From positions 1 through 24,333 of the forward strand of contig JAFQDI010000041.1 in the NCBI GenBank assembly GCA_017416055.1: a stretch of 24,333 bases of DNA. The letters run 5' to 3'. Of the stretch, positions 15,568 through 23,675 are shown in pieces (positions within the stretch are counted from its first letter, which is position 1; each line of letters starts with the position of its first letter). Below the pieces are notes generated by a model. The model saw nothing but the letters and a program-made list of their open reading frames with translations. It did not search any database and was not told the origin of the DNA. The DNA comes from Lachnospiraceae bacterium. GTDB taxonomy: Bacteria > Bacillota_A > Clostridia > Lachnospirales > Lachnospiraceae. The translations under genes and the position numbers were made by a program.

Positions 15568-17773
15568 GATTCAGTTTTATGAGCACCTCTCCGAGCCAGT
15601 CCTCGATCTCCTCGGGAATCGGATCAGGCAGAGAAATGTAGGTCCTGTGAGTTTCATTGATATCCGTCCATTTTCCATTTTGGTCGTATGCGGCACCGCT
15701 TCCATACAGTTCGATCATGACCAGGGTTCCCCCGGTTGTCTCCATCCCGTATTCATTTTCGACCAGTTTCTCCATGAAGGTCTCAAAACTCCCCAGCGCT
15801 TCTTCCTTTAAACCGCCCGTCGCAAGTTTCCAAGCTTCCTCAGACTGACTTCCTTCGATATATCCGTCAATCCCATCCAACACGTTGGATCCTTTGATCA
15901 GGCTAAGTTGATAACTGATTGACAGATAGTTTGCCGTCTGACCGTTTTTCATCTCACCGTCGATCATATCAACCAGCGTCAGCCAGTTTTCTTTCGTGCG
16001 ATCTCCCAGGCCGCCTGCATTTTGCTCTTCCCAGTAGTATTTCACCGTCTCTGTCAGTGATGTGAGAATCGGCAGGCGAATCGTGTCACGATATCCGCTG
16101 CTCCCCACCTCCAACGTGAGATTGATCGTATCCACGTAATTTGTACCGTAGTGATATCCGGTGACTGCGGTATACCACTCTTCAACGTTCGCCGTTCTGA
16201 CTTCCTCTCGCATCACTTCATAGATTCTCACCAACTGTTCCGTACTGAAATAGCCCCAATTCGTGTAGATGGACATCTCTGTGGGATCAAATTCCGGCAG
16301 GTCACAATACACCAGATAATATTCCGGCTGCCTGCTGAGGTAGTCAACAATCGTATTCCACTCAGCAGTGGTATATCTCACCTCGCGATAGATCGTCCTA
16401 AGGCCCTCATTGATCGCAACGGTCTTTGTAATCGTCTCGAAATGACTTCCATTGGGATAGCGGCGTCCGTTGCGATAATATTCGACTGTTCTCCTCAGTG
16501 CTCTCGCCGTGATTTCTGCTACCTCTTCATCGCGGAGCCTGATTCGCTGAAGCTGCGCCTCAAAATAATCTCTCTCGTCTCCGTTCAACATGACATAGTC
16601 GATGTCTTCCGCTTCCGGCGTATTTTTGATGGTCGACGCATAAATTCCGATGATCATCAGGAATAATATCACGTTACCAATCGCCAACACCCCGATACCC
16701 TTACAAAGCTTCTTAAATGCTCTCAGCTTTCCGGTGGTCATCAGCTCGTAGATGAAATACGCAAGCACTGCGATTACGTAAAATACCAGAACGATAAACA
16801 ACTCATCCCCATCCATAATATCTGAATTCGCCCAGCAAGATGTGATACTGTACATTGGCAGCAGACAGATCATCAAAGATACAGAAAGTCGGAATATACT
16901 TTGCATTCTCCGTGAAATTGCTGCATGACCGGCACTCTCGCTCTTTCTTCTCAGGAAAATCACATGTCCTGCCACAAGATAAATCAGACCGAGAATCAGA
17001 CTGTACACCCCACTGCTTCCGTATCCGAACGGATTTGCAGAGGAAAACAGCGCCAACGGAAGACCGGCAATCAGATTGTATCTGGGATTAAACAGCGATG
17101 AGGAATATCTCCACTCCACAAACGGCATCATCTCTCCGAGGATATGCATGATCATCGTCACGAAGAATCTCGGCAGAAATAAAACAATCAAGGTCACCAG
17201 CAGGTTGGACATTCTGGTTCCGGTCAGCCCAAGCGCGATGGAGATGCCTCCCATCACCAGCACACAGGCCGCAATGATCAAAAACAACGCCTTCGGCACG
17301 CCACTCCAGATGATATAATACCCCGGCAAAATACTCACACAGAATATGCTCAGTGCGGTGGAAATACCGATAATTGCTCCGATCCAGGTCAGAATGGATG
17401 CCATATAGCTGATATATAATGTTCCTCTCGTGTCCGGTATCGCATGATAAAAGTCGCTGGCATTCCGATGATTCAGGAAATTGAATAACATCATCGTCAT
17501 GACCGGAACCAGTACAGGGAATGTAATGAACAGTGCCCAGTGAGCAGAATACAGGCTCAGGCCTTGCGCCGGTCTTGCAATCGTATTTCCAAATCCGTCC
17601 ACCCAATATGAAGGTGTATTAATGTGATATCCTGTCGCGGTCAACACCGCTGCTGCACAGAGAACCACCAGACCCATGATTCCCACCAGTTTTAGCTGGC
17701 GGATACCGTCCAGATAAAGCTTTTTGTTGAATCCGATATCTAACTTTATATTTTTGAAATTTATTTTTTTCAT
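15560..17773 (-). CDS. ABC transporter permease with a large C-terminal soluble domain (DUF6449-like)
   Basis: A 737-residue protein and the membrane partner of the ATPase encoded just upstream. About eight to ten hydrophobic segments lie between residues 29 and 380, among them 29-46, 78-99, 125-148, 163-183, 190-210, 256-274, 297-313, 325-345 and 362-380. The early motif FNFLNHRNASDFYHAIPDTR is typical of clostridial permeases paired with GntR/YtrA regulators. A soluble, mostly polar domain of about 350 residues follows (385-737), probably outside the membrane, corresponding to DUF6449-like regions. ATG 17773 has GGAGG 7 nt upstream, and the start overlaps the ATPase stop by 4 bp (ATGA), so translation is coupled. 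Substrate unknown; related systems have been linked to bacitracin-type or cell-envelope stress, but nothing here shows that. Confidence 0.85.
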   Translation of the reverse strand: MKKINFKNIKLDIGFNKKLYLDGIRQLKLVGIMGLVVLCAAAVLTATGYHINTPSYWVDGFGNTIARPAQGLSLYSAHWALFITFPVLVPVMTMMLFNFLNHRNASDFYHAIPDTRGTLYISYMASILTWIGAIIGISTALSIFCVSILPGYYIIWSGVPKALFLIIAACVLVMGGISIALGLTGTRMSNLLVTLIVLFLPRFFVTMIMHILGEMMPFVEWRYSSSLFNPRYNLIAGLPLALFSSANPFGYGSSGVYSLILGLIYLVAGHVIFLRRKSESAGHAAISRRMQSIFRLSVSLMICLLPMYSITSCWANSDIMDGDELFIVLVFYVIAVLAYFIYELMTTGKLRAFKKLCKGIGVLAIGNVILFLMIIGIYASTIKNTPEAEDIDYVMLNGDERDYFEAQLQRIRLRDEEVAEITARALRRTVEYYRNGRRYPNGSHFETITKTVAINEGLRTIYREVRYTTAEWNTIVDYLSRQPEYYLVYCDLPEFDPTEMSIYTNWGYFSTEQLVRIYEVMREEVRTANVEEWYTAVTGYHYGTNYVDTINLTLEVGSSGYRDTIRLPILTSLTETVKYYWEEQNAGGLGDRTKENWLTLVDMIDGEMKNGQTANYLSISYQLSLIKGSNVLDGIDGYIEGSQSEEAWKLATGGLKEEALGSFETFMEKLVENEYGMETTGGTLVMIELYGSGAAYDQNGKWTDINETHRTYISLPDPIPEEIEDWLGEVLIKLNQK

Positions 17774-18678
17774 GCTTCCACCTCCAATACATCGTGGAAT
17801 ACATATCCCAACGCTTCCATCTCGTAGGTGAACACTTCCTCCAACGTCAGCGGTAACACATCGAGAAGCAGAGGGTTCATCTCCTTCATCCTCGCCACCA
17901 ATTCCTCGCGGTCTCCGCGGGCAATCAAATTGGTCACAGAGCCCTTCTTTGAGAAATGAAGTAAGGGCATTCCCTCGAACCGGCTGATTCCGTACTCATC
18001 CTTGAAGGCTATCTGAACCTTAAAGAGAGAGGTTTTCAGATCTCCGATATCACTCTCCAAAATCACACCGCCCTTATGAAGCAGTGCCAACTGATCACAA
18101 GTGTCCTCCAATTCTCTCAAGGAGTGGGACGCGATCACCGCAGTCGCATTTCGCTCCGCCACATCCTGACAAATCAGTCCTTTCACCAGATTTCGCATGA
18201 CCGGATCCAGACCATCAAAGGTCTCATCCATAAACAGATACTCCGGCTTGCAGGAAATCGCCAGAATAATCGCCGCCTGACGACGCATTCCTTTCGAGAA
18301 CGTGTTAAGCTGCTTCTTCGGATTCAGTCCGAATGCTTCCGCCAGATATGCATATCGATTATAGTCAAATTTGGGATAGATCGACTGGTACAGAGAAGCC
18401 ATCCTGTCCATCGTCGCGCCCGGCAAAAAGTAAAGCTCATCCGGAACAAAGGCAATCTTTCCCTTTGCTGCCGGGTTCTCGTATACCGGCTCTCCATCGA
18501 TGGTGATTCGTCCTTCGTCCGGTCGATATACTCCGCTCATCAGACGCAGGAACGTACTCTTTCCGGCTCCGTTGGAGCCCACCATTCCGTAGATACATCC
18601 GCTGGGAATGGTGCAGGTGATTCCGTTCAGTGCCGTAAAATTGTCAAATTTCTTTACAATATTTTCCGCTTTAATCAC
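17770..18678 (-). CDS. ABC transporter ATP-binding protein (YtrB-like)
   Basis: A 302-residue cytoplasmic ATPase. Walker A is GSNGAGKST (34-42), the signature region is NTFSKGMRRQ (125-134, SKGM replacing the usual SGGQ), Walker B is YLFMDETFDGLD (147-158) and the switch His is 185 (ASHSLREL). The SKGM variant is typical of exporter ATPases paired with GntR regulators. The C-terminal part of about 85 residues is an accessory domain. I start at GTG 18678, where AGGAGG lies 9 nt upstream; its GTGA overlap with the GntR stop codon implies coupled translation. A longer frame starting at 18744 would read through the regulator's coding sequence and is rejected. It works with the permease encoded downstream. 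Confidence 0.93.
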   Translation of the reverse strand: MIKAENIVKKFDNFTALNGITCTIPSGCIYGMVGSNGAGKSTFLRLMSGVYRPDEGRITIDGEPVYENPAAKGKIAFVPDELYFLPGATMDRMASLYQSIYPKFDYNRYAYLAEAFGLNPKKQLNTFSKGMRRQAAIILAISCKPEYLFMDETFDGLDPVMRNLVKGLICQDVAERNATAVIASHSLRELEDTCDQLALLHKGGVILESDIGDLKTSLFKVQIAFKDEYGISRFEGMPLLHFSKKGSVTNLIARGDREELVARMKEMNPLLLDVLPLTLEEVFTYEMEALGYVFHDVLEVEA

Positions 18679-19082
18679 TTGAGATCGCCTCCTTCCTCTG
18701 CATTCTCTCCATCTTCCGTCTCTGAATATACTCTTTTCAAGCATTCTTCCACTTCTTCAAACGTAATTCCTGCTAATTTCAATTCATTCATCAGCTCTTT
18801 CAACTCATTCAGCTTCATACGCTTGTTTCCCCCAATTCTTTCCAACGCGTCCGCTGCCACAAAGGATCCCCGTCCCGGTACCGAATAAATAACTCCCCGT
18901 CTGTCCAACTCGGTATAGGATTTCTGAATCGTATTCGGATTAATCGCCAATTCCACCGACAGATTTCGAACTGAAGGCAGTTTATCATTCGGATTCATGA
19001 TCCCTGCCAAAATAAATCGTTCCATCTGTTCGACAATCTGCTCATAGACCGGTATTCGTGACATCGCATCTACTTGAAACAT
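18675..19082 (-). CDS. GntR family transcriptional regulator (YtrA-type)
   Basis: A 135-residue repressor-type protein. The winged helix-turn-helix spans about 10-75: PVYEQIVEQMERFILAG, KLPSVRNLSVELAINPNTIQ and ELDRRGVIYSVPGRGSFV are all GntR consensus. The C-terminal part is short and helical (KLNELKELMNELKLAGITFEEV), as in the YtrA subfamily, which has no large effector domain. It heads an operon with an ABC ATPase and permease joined by 4-bp overlaps. A perfect palindrome at the promoter (19139-19167) is its likely binding site, implying autoregulation. ATG 19082 has AAGGGGGA upstream; the in-frame extension to 19115 has no site and is rejected. Confidence 0.93.
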   Translation of the reverse strand: MFQVDAMSRIPVYEQIVEQMERFILAGIMNPNDKLPSVRNLSVELAINPNTIQKSYTELDRRGVIYSVPGRGSFVAADALERIGGNKRMKLNELKELMNELKLAGITFEEVEECLKRVYSETEDGENAEEGGDLK

Positions 19083-19138
19083 GACTGTTCCCCCTTTCTG
19101 AAAACATAGTCGCATATCACCTGTCTTCTGTTCTGTAC

Positions 19139-19167
19139 AAACTGTACTATTCTTCCTAGTACAGTTT
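19139..19167. promoter_or_regulatory. Palindromic operator of the GntR-ABC operon
   Basis: A perfect inverted repeat: AAACTGTACTA (19139-19149), 7-nt spacer, TAGTACAGTTT (19157-19167). It begins immediately downstream of the -10 box and covers the predicted transcription start, a position where a bound GntR dimer would block initiation. The 18-bp centre-to-centre spacing and the GTAC core are consistent with YtrA-type operators. Confidence 0.8.
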
Positions 19168-19168
19168 T

Positions 19169-19197
19169 AATATATACATAATTTTCCTCTTTGTCAA
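19169..19197 (-). promoter_or_regulatory. Sigma-A promoter of the GntR-ABC operon
   Basis: Minus-strand TTGACA (19192-19197), a 17-nt spacer, and TATATT (19169-19174). It follows within about 5 bp of the terminator of the upstream serS-DUF3881 unit and overlaps the start of the operator on its downstream side. Confidence 0.85.
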
Positions 19198-19201
19198 TGC
19201 A

Positions 19202-19245
19202 AAAAAGGGCTTTTTGACATCAATTATCGTCAAAAAGCCCTTTTT
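19202..19245 (-). terminator. Terminator of the serS-DUF3881 unit
   Basis: A perfect 17-bp stem (19202-19218 with 19229-19245; core GGGCTTTTTGAC/GTCAAAAAGCCC) flanked by A and T runs, with a 10-nt loop. The minus-strand transcript ends in CCCTTTTTT. Because it is flanked on both sides it could work in either direction, but only the minus-strand genes read into it. Confidence 0.9.
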
Positions 19246-19270
19246 AAGACATTCTTAAACTTTTCTGTTG

Positions 19271-20029
19271 TTACGTCAAATTGCAGATTCCCTGCATCCA
19301 TACCGATCCTTTGAATCGTCTTCCGGGAGCCGGAAGTCCTATCAGATCCTGCTCATTGATACAAACCTGGAAAGTCAGCCCGTTACACGTCACGGTAAGA
19401 CTGTAAACCATCTCTCCTGTCCAACGGTTCGTCACAATCTCCACCTCGGTGATCTCGCCAATGATCGAATATTGATCACACTCCACACCGTACGGCATGA
19501 ACGTCGTCTCCACGATCGTATACAGGTCCTCACACTGAAGCAAACTGATCTTTTCAGAATCCTTGTACGTCGGGAGCAGGATTTTTCCCTCAACCGAAAG
19601 ACCGCTCATCATCACCGACGATACATAGGAAATTTTCTGTTCGTTCAGATCCCGTTCCAAATAAGCCAACTGATTCTGCAAGTAATAAATCAGCGAAACC
19701 CCGAGTCCACGCTCATCACAGATGCCGGAGAACGCAGATTTCTCTGCATGTCTCTGAATCTGGCACGGGGCCTGCGTTGTAATACAGTTTCCTTCGTGCC
19801 AGGGAAAATAAAATTCCCGTTCAAACTGATCATCTTCTCCCATGGTTCCACAGAGAGACAGTCCGATTCGTCGCCCCAGATAGATCAGTTTCTGCGCCAG
19901 AACATCTCCGTTTTTGTCATGAACCACGTGAATCAACTCTGCCTCGGCATCCGCTCTGTCAAGAATCTCCTTTAACTCTTTTCTCGTCTTGCAGCAACTG
20001 AAACCGACAGCCCTCAAAAATTTATGCAT
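19271..20029 (-). CDS. DUF3881 family protein
   Basis: A 252-residue cytoplasmic protein beginning MHKFLRAVGFSCCKTRKELK, a start I associate with DUF3881 of Lachnospiraceae. It has no signal peptide, membrane segment or catalytic motif I can name. Mixed alpha/beta pattern; the C-terminal stretch (IIGEITEVEIVTNRWTGEMV, LTFQVCINEQDLIG) looks like a small beta-barrel. The ATG follows the serS stop codon directly (TAAATG), with only GGAAA as a weak ribosome binding site, so translation is probably coupled to serS. The conserved link to serS may hint at translation or tRNA work, but no function is known and I propose none. Confidence 0.8.
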   Translation of the reverse strand: MHKFLRAVGFSCCKTRKELKEILDRADAEAELIHVVHDKNGDVLAQKLIYLGRRIGLSLCGTMGEDDQFEREFYFPWHEGNCITTQAPCQIQRHAEKSAFSGICDERGLGVSLIYYLQNQLAYLERDLNEQKISYVSSVMMSGLSVEGKILLPTYKDSEKISLLQCEDLYTIVETTFMPYGVECDQYSIIGEITEVEIVTNRWTGEMVYSLTVTCNGLTFQVCINEQDLIGLPAPGRRFKGSVWMQGICNLT

Positions 20030-21307
20030 TTATCTGATTTCCGTCTTTCCACCCATGTAAGGACGCAGTGCCTCGGGAATACGTACAGAACCATCTGCCT
20101 GCAGATTATTCTCAAGAAAGGCGATCAACATACGGGGCGGTGCAACTACAGTATTATTCAGGGTGTGTGCAAAATACTTGCCATCCTTGCCGTTTACGCG
20201 GATCTTCAGACGGCGAGCCTGTGCATCACCAAGGTTAGAACAGCTTCCTACTTCAAAGTACTTCTTCTGTCTGGGAGACCATGCCTCAACATCCACGGAC
20301 TTCACCTTCAGATCTGCCAGATCACCGGAGCAGCACTCCAGAGTACGAACCGGAATATCCAGACTGCGGAACAGATCGACAGTGTTCTGCCACAGCTTAT
20401 CAAACCACATCGGGCTCTCGGAAGGCTCACAGACAACGATCATCTCCTGCTTCTCGAACTGGTGAATACGATAAACACCTCTCTCCTCCAGACCGTGAGC
20501 ACCCTTCTCCTTGCGGAAGCAAGGGGAATAGCTGGTCAGTGTGTAGGGAAGCTGATCCTCCTGAATGATCGTATCGATGAACTTACCGATCATGGAATGC
20601 TCGCTGGTACCGATCAGATACAGGTCCTCACCTTCGATCTTGTACATCATCGCATCCATCTCCGCAAAACTCATAACGCCGGTAACTACCTCGCTGCGGA
20701 TCATGAACGGAGGCACACAGTAGGTGAAACCTCTGTCGATCATGAAATCGCGTGCGTAGGAGATCACTGCGGAATGCAATCTCGCGATATCGCCCATCAG
20801 GTAATAAAAACCGTTTCCGGCAACCTTTCTCGCTGCATCCAAATCAATGCCCTTAAACTTCTCCATGATCTCAGTGTGATAAGGGATATCAAACTCGGGA
20901 ACAACCGGCTCACCGTAGCGGGTAACCTCAACGTTCTCAGAATCATCCTTTCCAATCGGTACGGAAGGGTCGATGATATTCGGAATCGTCATCATCAGCT
21001 TTAATACGCGCTCGGAAAGTTCCTTCTCCTTCTGGGTAAGCTCCTCGATCTTCGCTCCATCAGCAGCAACCTGCTTTTTGATTGCCTCAGCCTCTTCGCG
21101 CTTTCCCTGACCCATCAACTTTCCGATCTCTTTGGAGATCTTATTACGTGCAGCCTTCAGATCGTCAGCTTCCTGCTGAGTCTTTCTGCGCTCTGCGTCC
21201 AGCTCGATCACCTCATCTACCATAGACAATTTGTGATCCTGGAATTTCTTTTTAATATTTTCCTTAACAATATCCGGATTTTCACGGACAAACTTAATAT
21301 CTAACAT
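20030..21307 (-). CDS. serS: Serine--tRNA ligase
   Basis: A 425-residue class II aminoacyl-tRNA synthetase that charges tRNA-Ser (and tRNA-Sec where present). The N-terminal coiled-coil arm spans about 30-105. Motif 2 is YSPCFRKEKGAHG with GVYRIHQFEK (260-286), and the serine-site region is FEVGSCSNLGDAQARRLKIR (351-370). Motif 3 reads LNNTVVAPPRMLIAFLEN (383-400), differing from the common bacterial GSGLAVGRTLVA but retaining the Arg; I believe this variant is typical of Clostridia. The protein ends RIPEALRPYMGG, as usual. ATG 21307 has GGAGG 4 nt upstream. The leader is only about 40 nt, so no T-box is present. DUF3881 follows with no gap. Confidence 0.97.
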   Translation of the reverse strand: MLDIKFVRENPDIVKENIKKKFQDHKLSMVDEVIELDAERRKTQQEADDLKAARNKISKEIGKLMGQGKREEAEAIKKQVAADGAKIEELTQKEKELSERVLKLMMTIPNIIDPSVPIGKDDSENVEVTRYGEPVVPEFDIPYHTEIMEKFKGIDLDAARKVAGNGFYYLMGDIARLHSAVISYARDFMIDRGFTYCVPPFMIRSEVVTGVMSFAEMDAMMYKIEGEDLYLIGTSEHSMIGKFIDTIIQEDQLPYTLTSYSPCFRKEKGAHGLEERGVYRIHQFEKQEMIVVCEPSESPMWFDKLWQNTVDLFRSLDIPVRTLECCSGDLADLKVKSVDVEAWSPRQKKYFEVGSCSNLGDAQARRLKIRVNGKDGKYFAHTLNNTVVAPPRMLIAFLENNLQADGSVRIPEALRPYMGGKTEIR

Positions 21308-21354
21308 AGTGCCTCCATCTGCAGAACCTGTCGGCTCTTCTTTCTTTTCCGTAC

Positions 21355-21383
21355 ATTATATAATAGCTTTTCCGCTTTGACAA
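21355..21383 (-). promoter_or_regulatory. Sigma-A promoter of serS
   Basis: Minus-strand TTGTCA (21378-21383), a 17-nt spacer, and a perfect TATAAT (21355-21360). Immediately upstream of the -35 is a perfect 14-bp A/T-rich palindrome, GATAAAATTTTATC (21384-21397), which also covers the stop codon of the ZIP gene. Confidence 0.8.
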
Positions 21384-21392
21384 GATAAAATT

Positions 21393-22208
21393 TTATCCTA
21401 AAGCAACATCCAGCGTCATCATGATCAAAAAACCGATCATTACTCCGATTGTTCCGACTCCTTTTTTGCTTTCCTCACTCGCTCTCGGAATCAATTCGTC
21501 TGCCACCACATAGATCATCGCTCCGGCCGCGAAGGATAACAGCCAAGGCATCAACGGTCTGACCGCTCCGGCCGCCAACGTCACCAATATCCCGAAAACA
21601 GGCTCCACCACTCCGGTCAGGCTTCCGCAAAGAAACGCCTTTCCTTTCGAAATCCCCTCGCGCCTAAGTGGAAGCGAGATCGCCGCTCCCTCAGGAAAAT
21701 TTTGAATACCTATCCCAAAGGCAAGTGCAATCGCTGACGCATACATGATCGGATCAATCTGTCCGAAGAATGTCAAACCACCGGACATTGAACCGCCGGC
21801 TGTATTCATCGGATTTCCAATGGCCGCAAACGCCAGGCCAACTGCCATTCCCTCCGGAATATTGTGCATGGTAATCGCCGAAAACAGCAAAAAACTGCCG
21901 TGGCTCATCTGTGCAGGCTTCTTTTCCCTGACAATTTTATCCATCAACCAAAGAAAGATTCCTCCGAGAACAAATCCTCCTCCGGTCGGGATCCATGGCT
22001 CTACTCCCATTTCGATTGCAGCATCCATCGCAGGCAATAACAACGACCACACAGAAGCTGCGATCATCACACCCGCTGCGAATCCTAAGAACATTGTCTG
22101 TGTCGTCTCTTTGATCTCGTTTTTGATAAAGAATACCGTCGCGGACCCCAAAACCGTCATCATAAATGTGAACAGCGTTCCGAGCGCGGCCATAAAATAA
22201 ACATTCAT
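21393..22208 (-). CDS. ZIP family metal transporter
   Basis: A 271-residue membrane protein for divalent metal (probably zinc) transport. About seven to eight transmembrane helices. The metal-site motif in helix IV is MHNIPEGMAVG (114-124), and the matching helix V motif is GIQNFPEGAAISLPLRREG (167-185), in the order of bacterial ZupT/GufA-type ZIPs. DELIPRASEES (237-247) is also typical of the group. The Met- and Gly-rich loop at about 133-150 may be extracytoplasmic. I prefer ATG 22208, though the ribosome binding site is weak (GGAATGGACG); a TTG at 22220 is an alternative. No clear promoter consensus and no terminator hairpin before serS. Direction and metal cannot be told from sequence. 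Confidence 0.92.
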   Translation of the reverse strand: MNVYFMAALGTLFTFMMTVLGSATVFFIKNEIKETTQTMFLGFAAGVMIAASVWSLLLPAMDAAIEMGVEPWIPTGGGFVLGGIFLWLMDKIVREKKPAQMSHGSFLLFSAITMHNIPEGMAVGLAFAAIGNPMNTAGGSMSGGLTFFGQIDPIMYASAIALAFGIGIQNFPEGAAISLPLRREGISKGKAFLCGSLTGVVEPVFGILVTLAAGAVRPLMPWLLSFAAGAMIYVVADELIPRASEESKKGVGTIGVMIGFLIMMTLDVALG

Positions 22209-22312
22209 CGTCCATTCCAATACTTTCCGCTTTACTATAAACTATGCGGGAAAGATGGTTGTGCAATCGATTCTTTACTAAGATCTTACGATGCAATTAT
22301 CATCTTCTTTGA

Positions 22313-22348
22313 TAAAAGACCACCCCTCCAAAATAGGAAGAGTGGTCT
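22313..22348 (-). terminator. Terminator of the UROD-family operon
   Basis: A 13-bp stem with two G-U pairs (arms 22336-22348 and 22317-22329, 6-nt loop) followed on the minus strand by TTTTATC. It lies 15 bp after the stop of the UROD-family gene. Confidence 0.8.
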
Positions 22349-22362
22349 CAATCATTTCGCCA

Positions 22363-23625
22363 CTATATCTGGCAATTAAAATCCTTAAAAGCATTCAGCA
22401 TTGCGATAATATTTTCAACCGGTGTTTTCGCAACGATGTTATGAATGGACCCGAACACGTATCCTCCACCCGAACTGAAAATACGCATTCTCTCTTTCAC
22501 TTGGTCATAAACCTCCTGAGGCGTCCCAAAAGGAAGTGTTTTCTGTGTATCCACACCACCACCCCAAAACACAATATCGTTTCCAAACTGTTCCTTTAAT
22601 CTGACGGCATCCATATTGACCGCCGACACTTGAACAGGATTCACGATATCAACTCCCATTTCAATAATATCAGGCATAATGTTGTAAATACTACCACAAG
22701 TATGATAAAACGTTTTCCATGATGTATTTTGGTGTACCCAATCGTTAATTCGCTTATAAAAAGGCTTATAAAGTTCTCTAAATACCTTCGGGGAAACAAA
22801 TTCTCCATTCTGTGTTCCAAAGTCCGTTCCGCTAATCCAGATAATTTGGATTCGATCTCCCACAGCCTGACGGTATATTTCCAGGTTTTTCAGCATTACC
22901 TGCGTCTGCATCTCAAAAACAGCCTCAATATATTCCGGATAGAGGACATGGGCCATCAACCAATCCTCCATGTTCCGAATACCTTTCGGATATTTTTCTG
23001 CAGGACCTGGAAGAATTGCCGCGTCACCCAGACCACCGCCACCCAGATTCCCGATAATTGCATACTCCGTCTCTTCAAACAGGCGCTTTGCCTCCTGCTC
23101 ATAATGCCGAGCACTCTCATCGCTCATAACGGAAAACGCTTCTTTCCAGTCCTCCTCCGGAGTTAGAGCATCTTCATCAAACTCATTATTTCGAACGATT
23201 CCGTCGAAGAAACATCCCCCTGCCGGCATTTTTGCGCTGGGCGGCAGCGATGTGTCTCCCTGCGCATAGGCAAAGCATTCACCGTTTTTCATCTCATAAC
23301 GAAACGTCTCGCTCACCGTACACGGTGTTCCATCCATCATGCGAAATGGCTGAGAACCAACCATTTTGTTTCCAAACATGTCGTGCGTACCATTCAGTCC
23401 GATCACGTCACACCCGATATAGTCACGAAGTTCTTTATCTACCTCTCCGAGGATCTGATATATTTCTGTGATTTTTATCGGTTTCTGCTCCATTTTCAGT
23501 GCTTCCCGCAATTTGTAAATCACACTCGCGCTCATACCGGTCTGTCCTGTTGCGCCGATATCAATGGGCACTCTGTCCGGCTGCAAATGATTGATTGCTT
23601 CGATCACTCTTTCTCTACTTGTCAT
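22363..23625 (-). CDS. Uroporphyrinogen decarboxylase-family protein (MtaA/CmuA-like)
   Basis: A 420-residue protein of the UROD superfamily, TIM-barrel type. It carries the methyltransferase-type metal motif FYHTCGSIYNIMPDI (307-320), where His308 and Cys310 are the candidate zinc ligands, plus GTDFGTQNG (266-274), the IVNPVQ strand (327-332) and WGGGVDTQKTLPFGTP (354-369). The last Cys or His ligand may lie in the C-terminal GSIHN stretch. It is much closer to corrinoid-dependent methyltransferase relatives than to true HemE, and no other heme gene is near. Its methyl donor or substrate is unknown. ATG 23625 has AGGCGGATC upstream. It is the last gene of a unit that includes the cupin-like gene 50 bp upstream. 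Family call confident; function not. Confidence 0.88.
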   Translation of the reverse strand: MTSRERVIEAINHLQPDRVPIDIGATGQTGMSASVIYKLREALKMEQKPIKITEIYQILGEVDKELRDYIGCDVIGLNGTHDMFGNKMVGSQPFRMMDGTPCTVSETFRYEMKNGECFAYAQGDTSLPPSAKMPAGGCFFDGIVRNNEFDEDALTPEEDWKEAFSVMSDESARHYEQEAKRLFEETEYAIIGNLGGGGLGDAAILPGPAEKYPKGIRNMEDWLMAHVLYPEYIEAVFEMQTQVMLKNLEIYRQAVGDRIQIIWISGTDFGTQNGEFVSPKVFRELYKPFYKRINDWVHQNTSWKTFYHTCGSIYNIMPDIIEMGVDIVNPVQVSAVNMDAVRLKEQFGNDIVFWGGGVDTQKTLPFGTPQEVYDQVKERMRIFSSGGGYVFGSIHNIVAKTPVENIIAMLNAFKDFNCQI

Positions 23626-23675
23626 TTATCTGATCCGCCTTTCTTTTAAACTCCAAAAATAACACTCTTCGGAGA

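Noticed and set aside
18679..18744. Longer ABC ATPase beginning at 18744
   Set aside because: It would overlap the GntR coding sequence by about 70 bp; the GTG at 18678 has an AGGAGG site and a GTGA overlap.
21308..21354. T-box leader before serS
   Set aside because: The predicted leader is only about 40 nt, far too short for a T-box with specifier and antiterminator.
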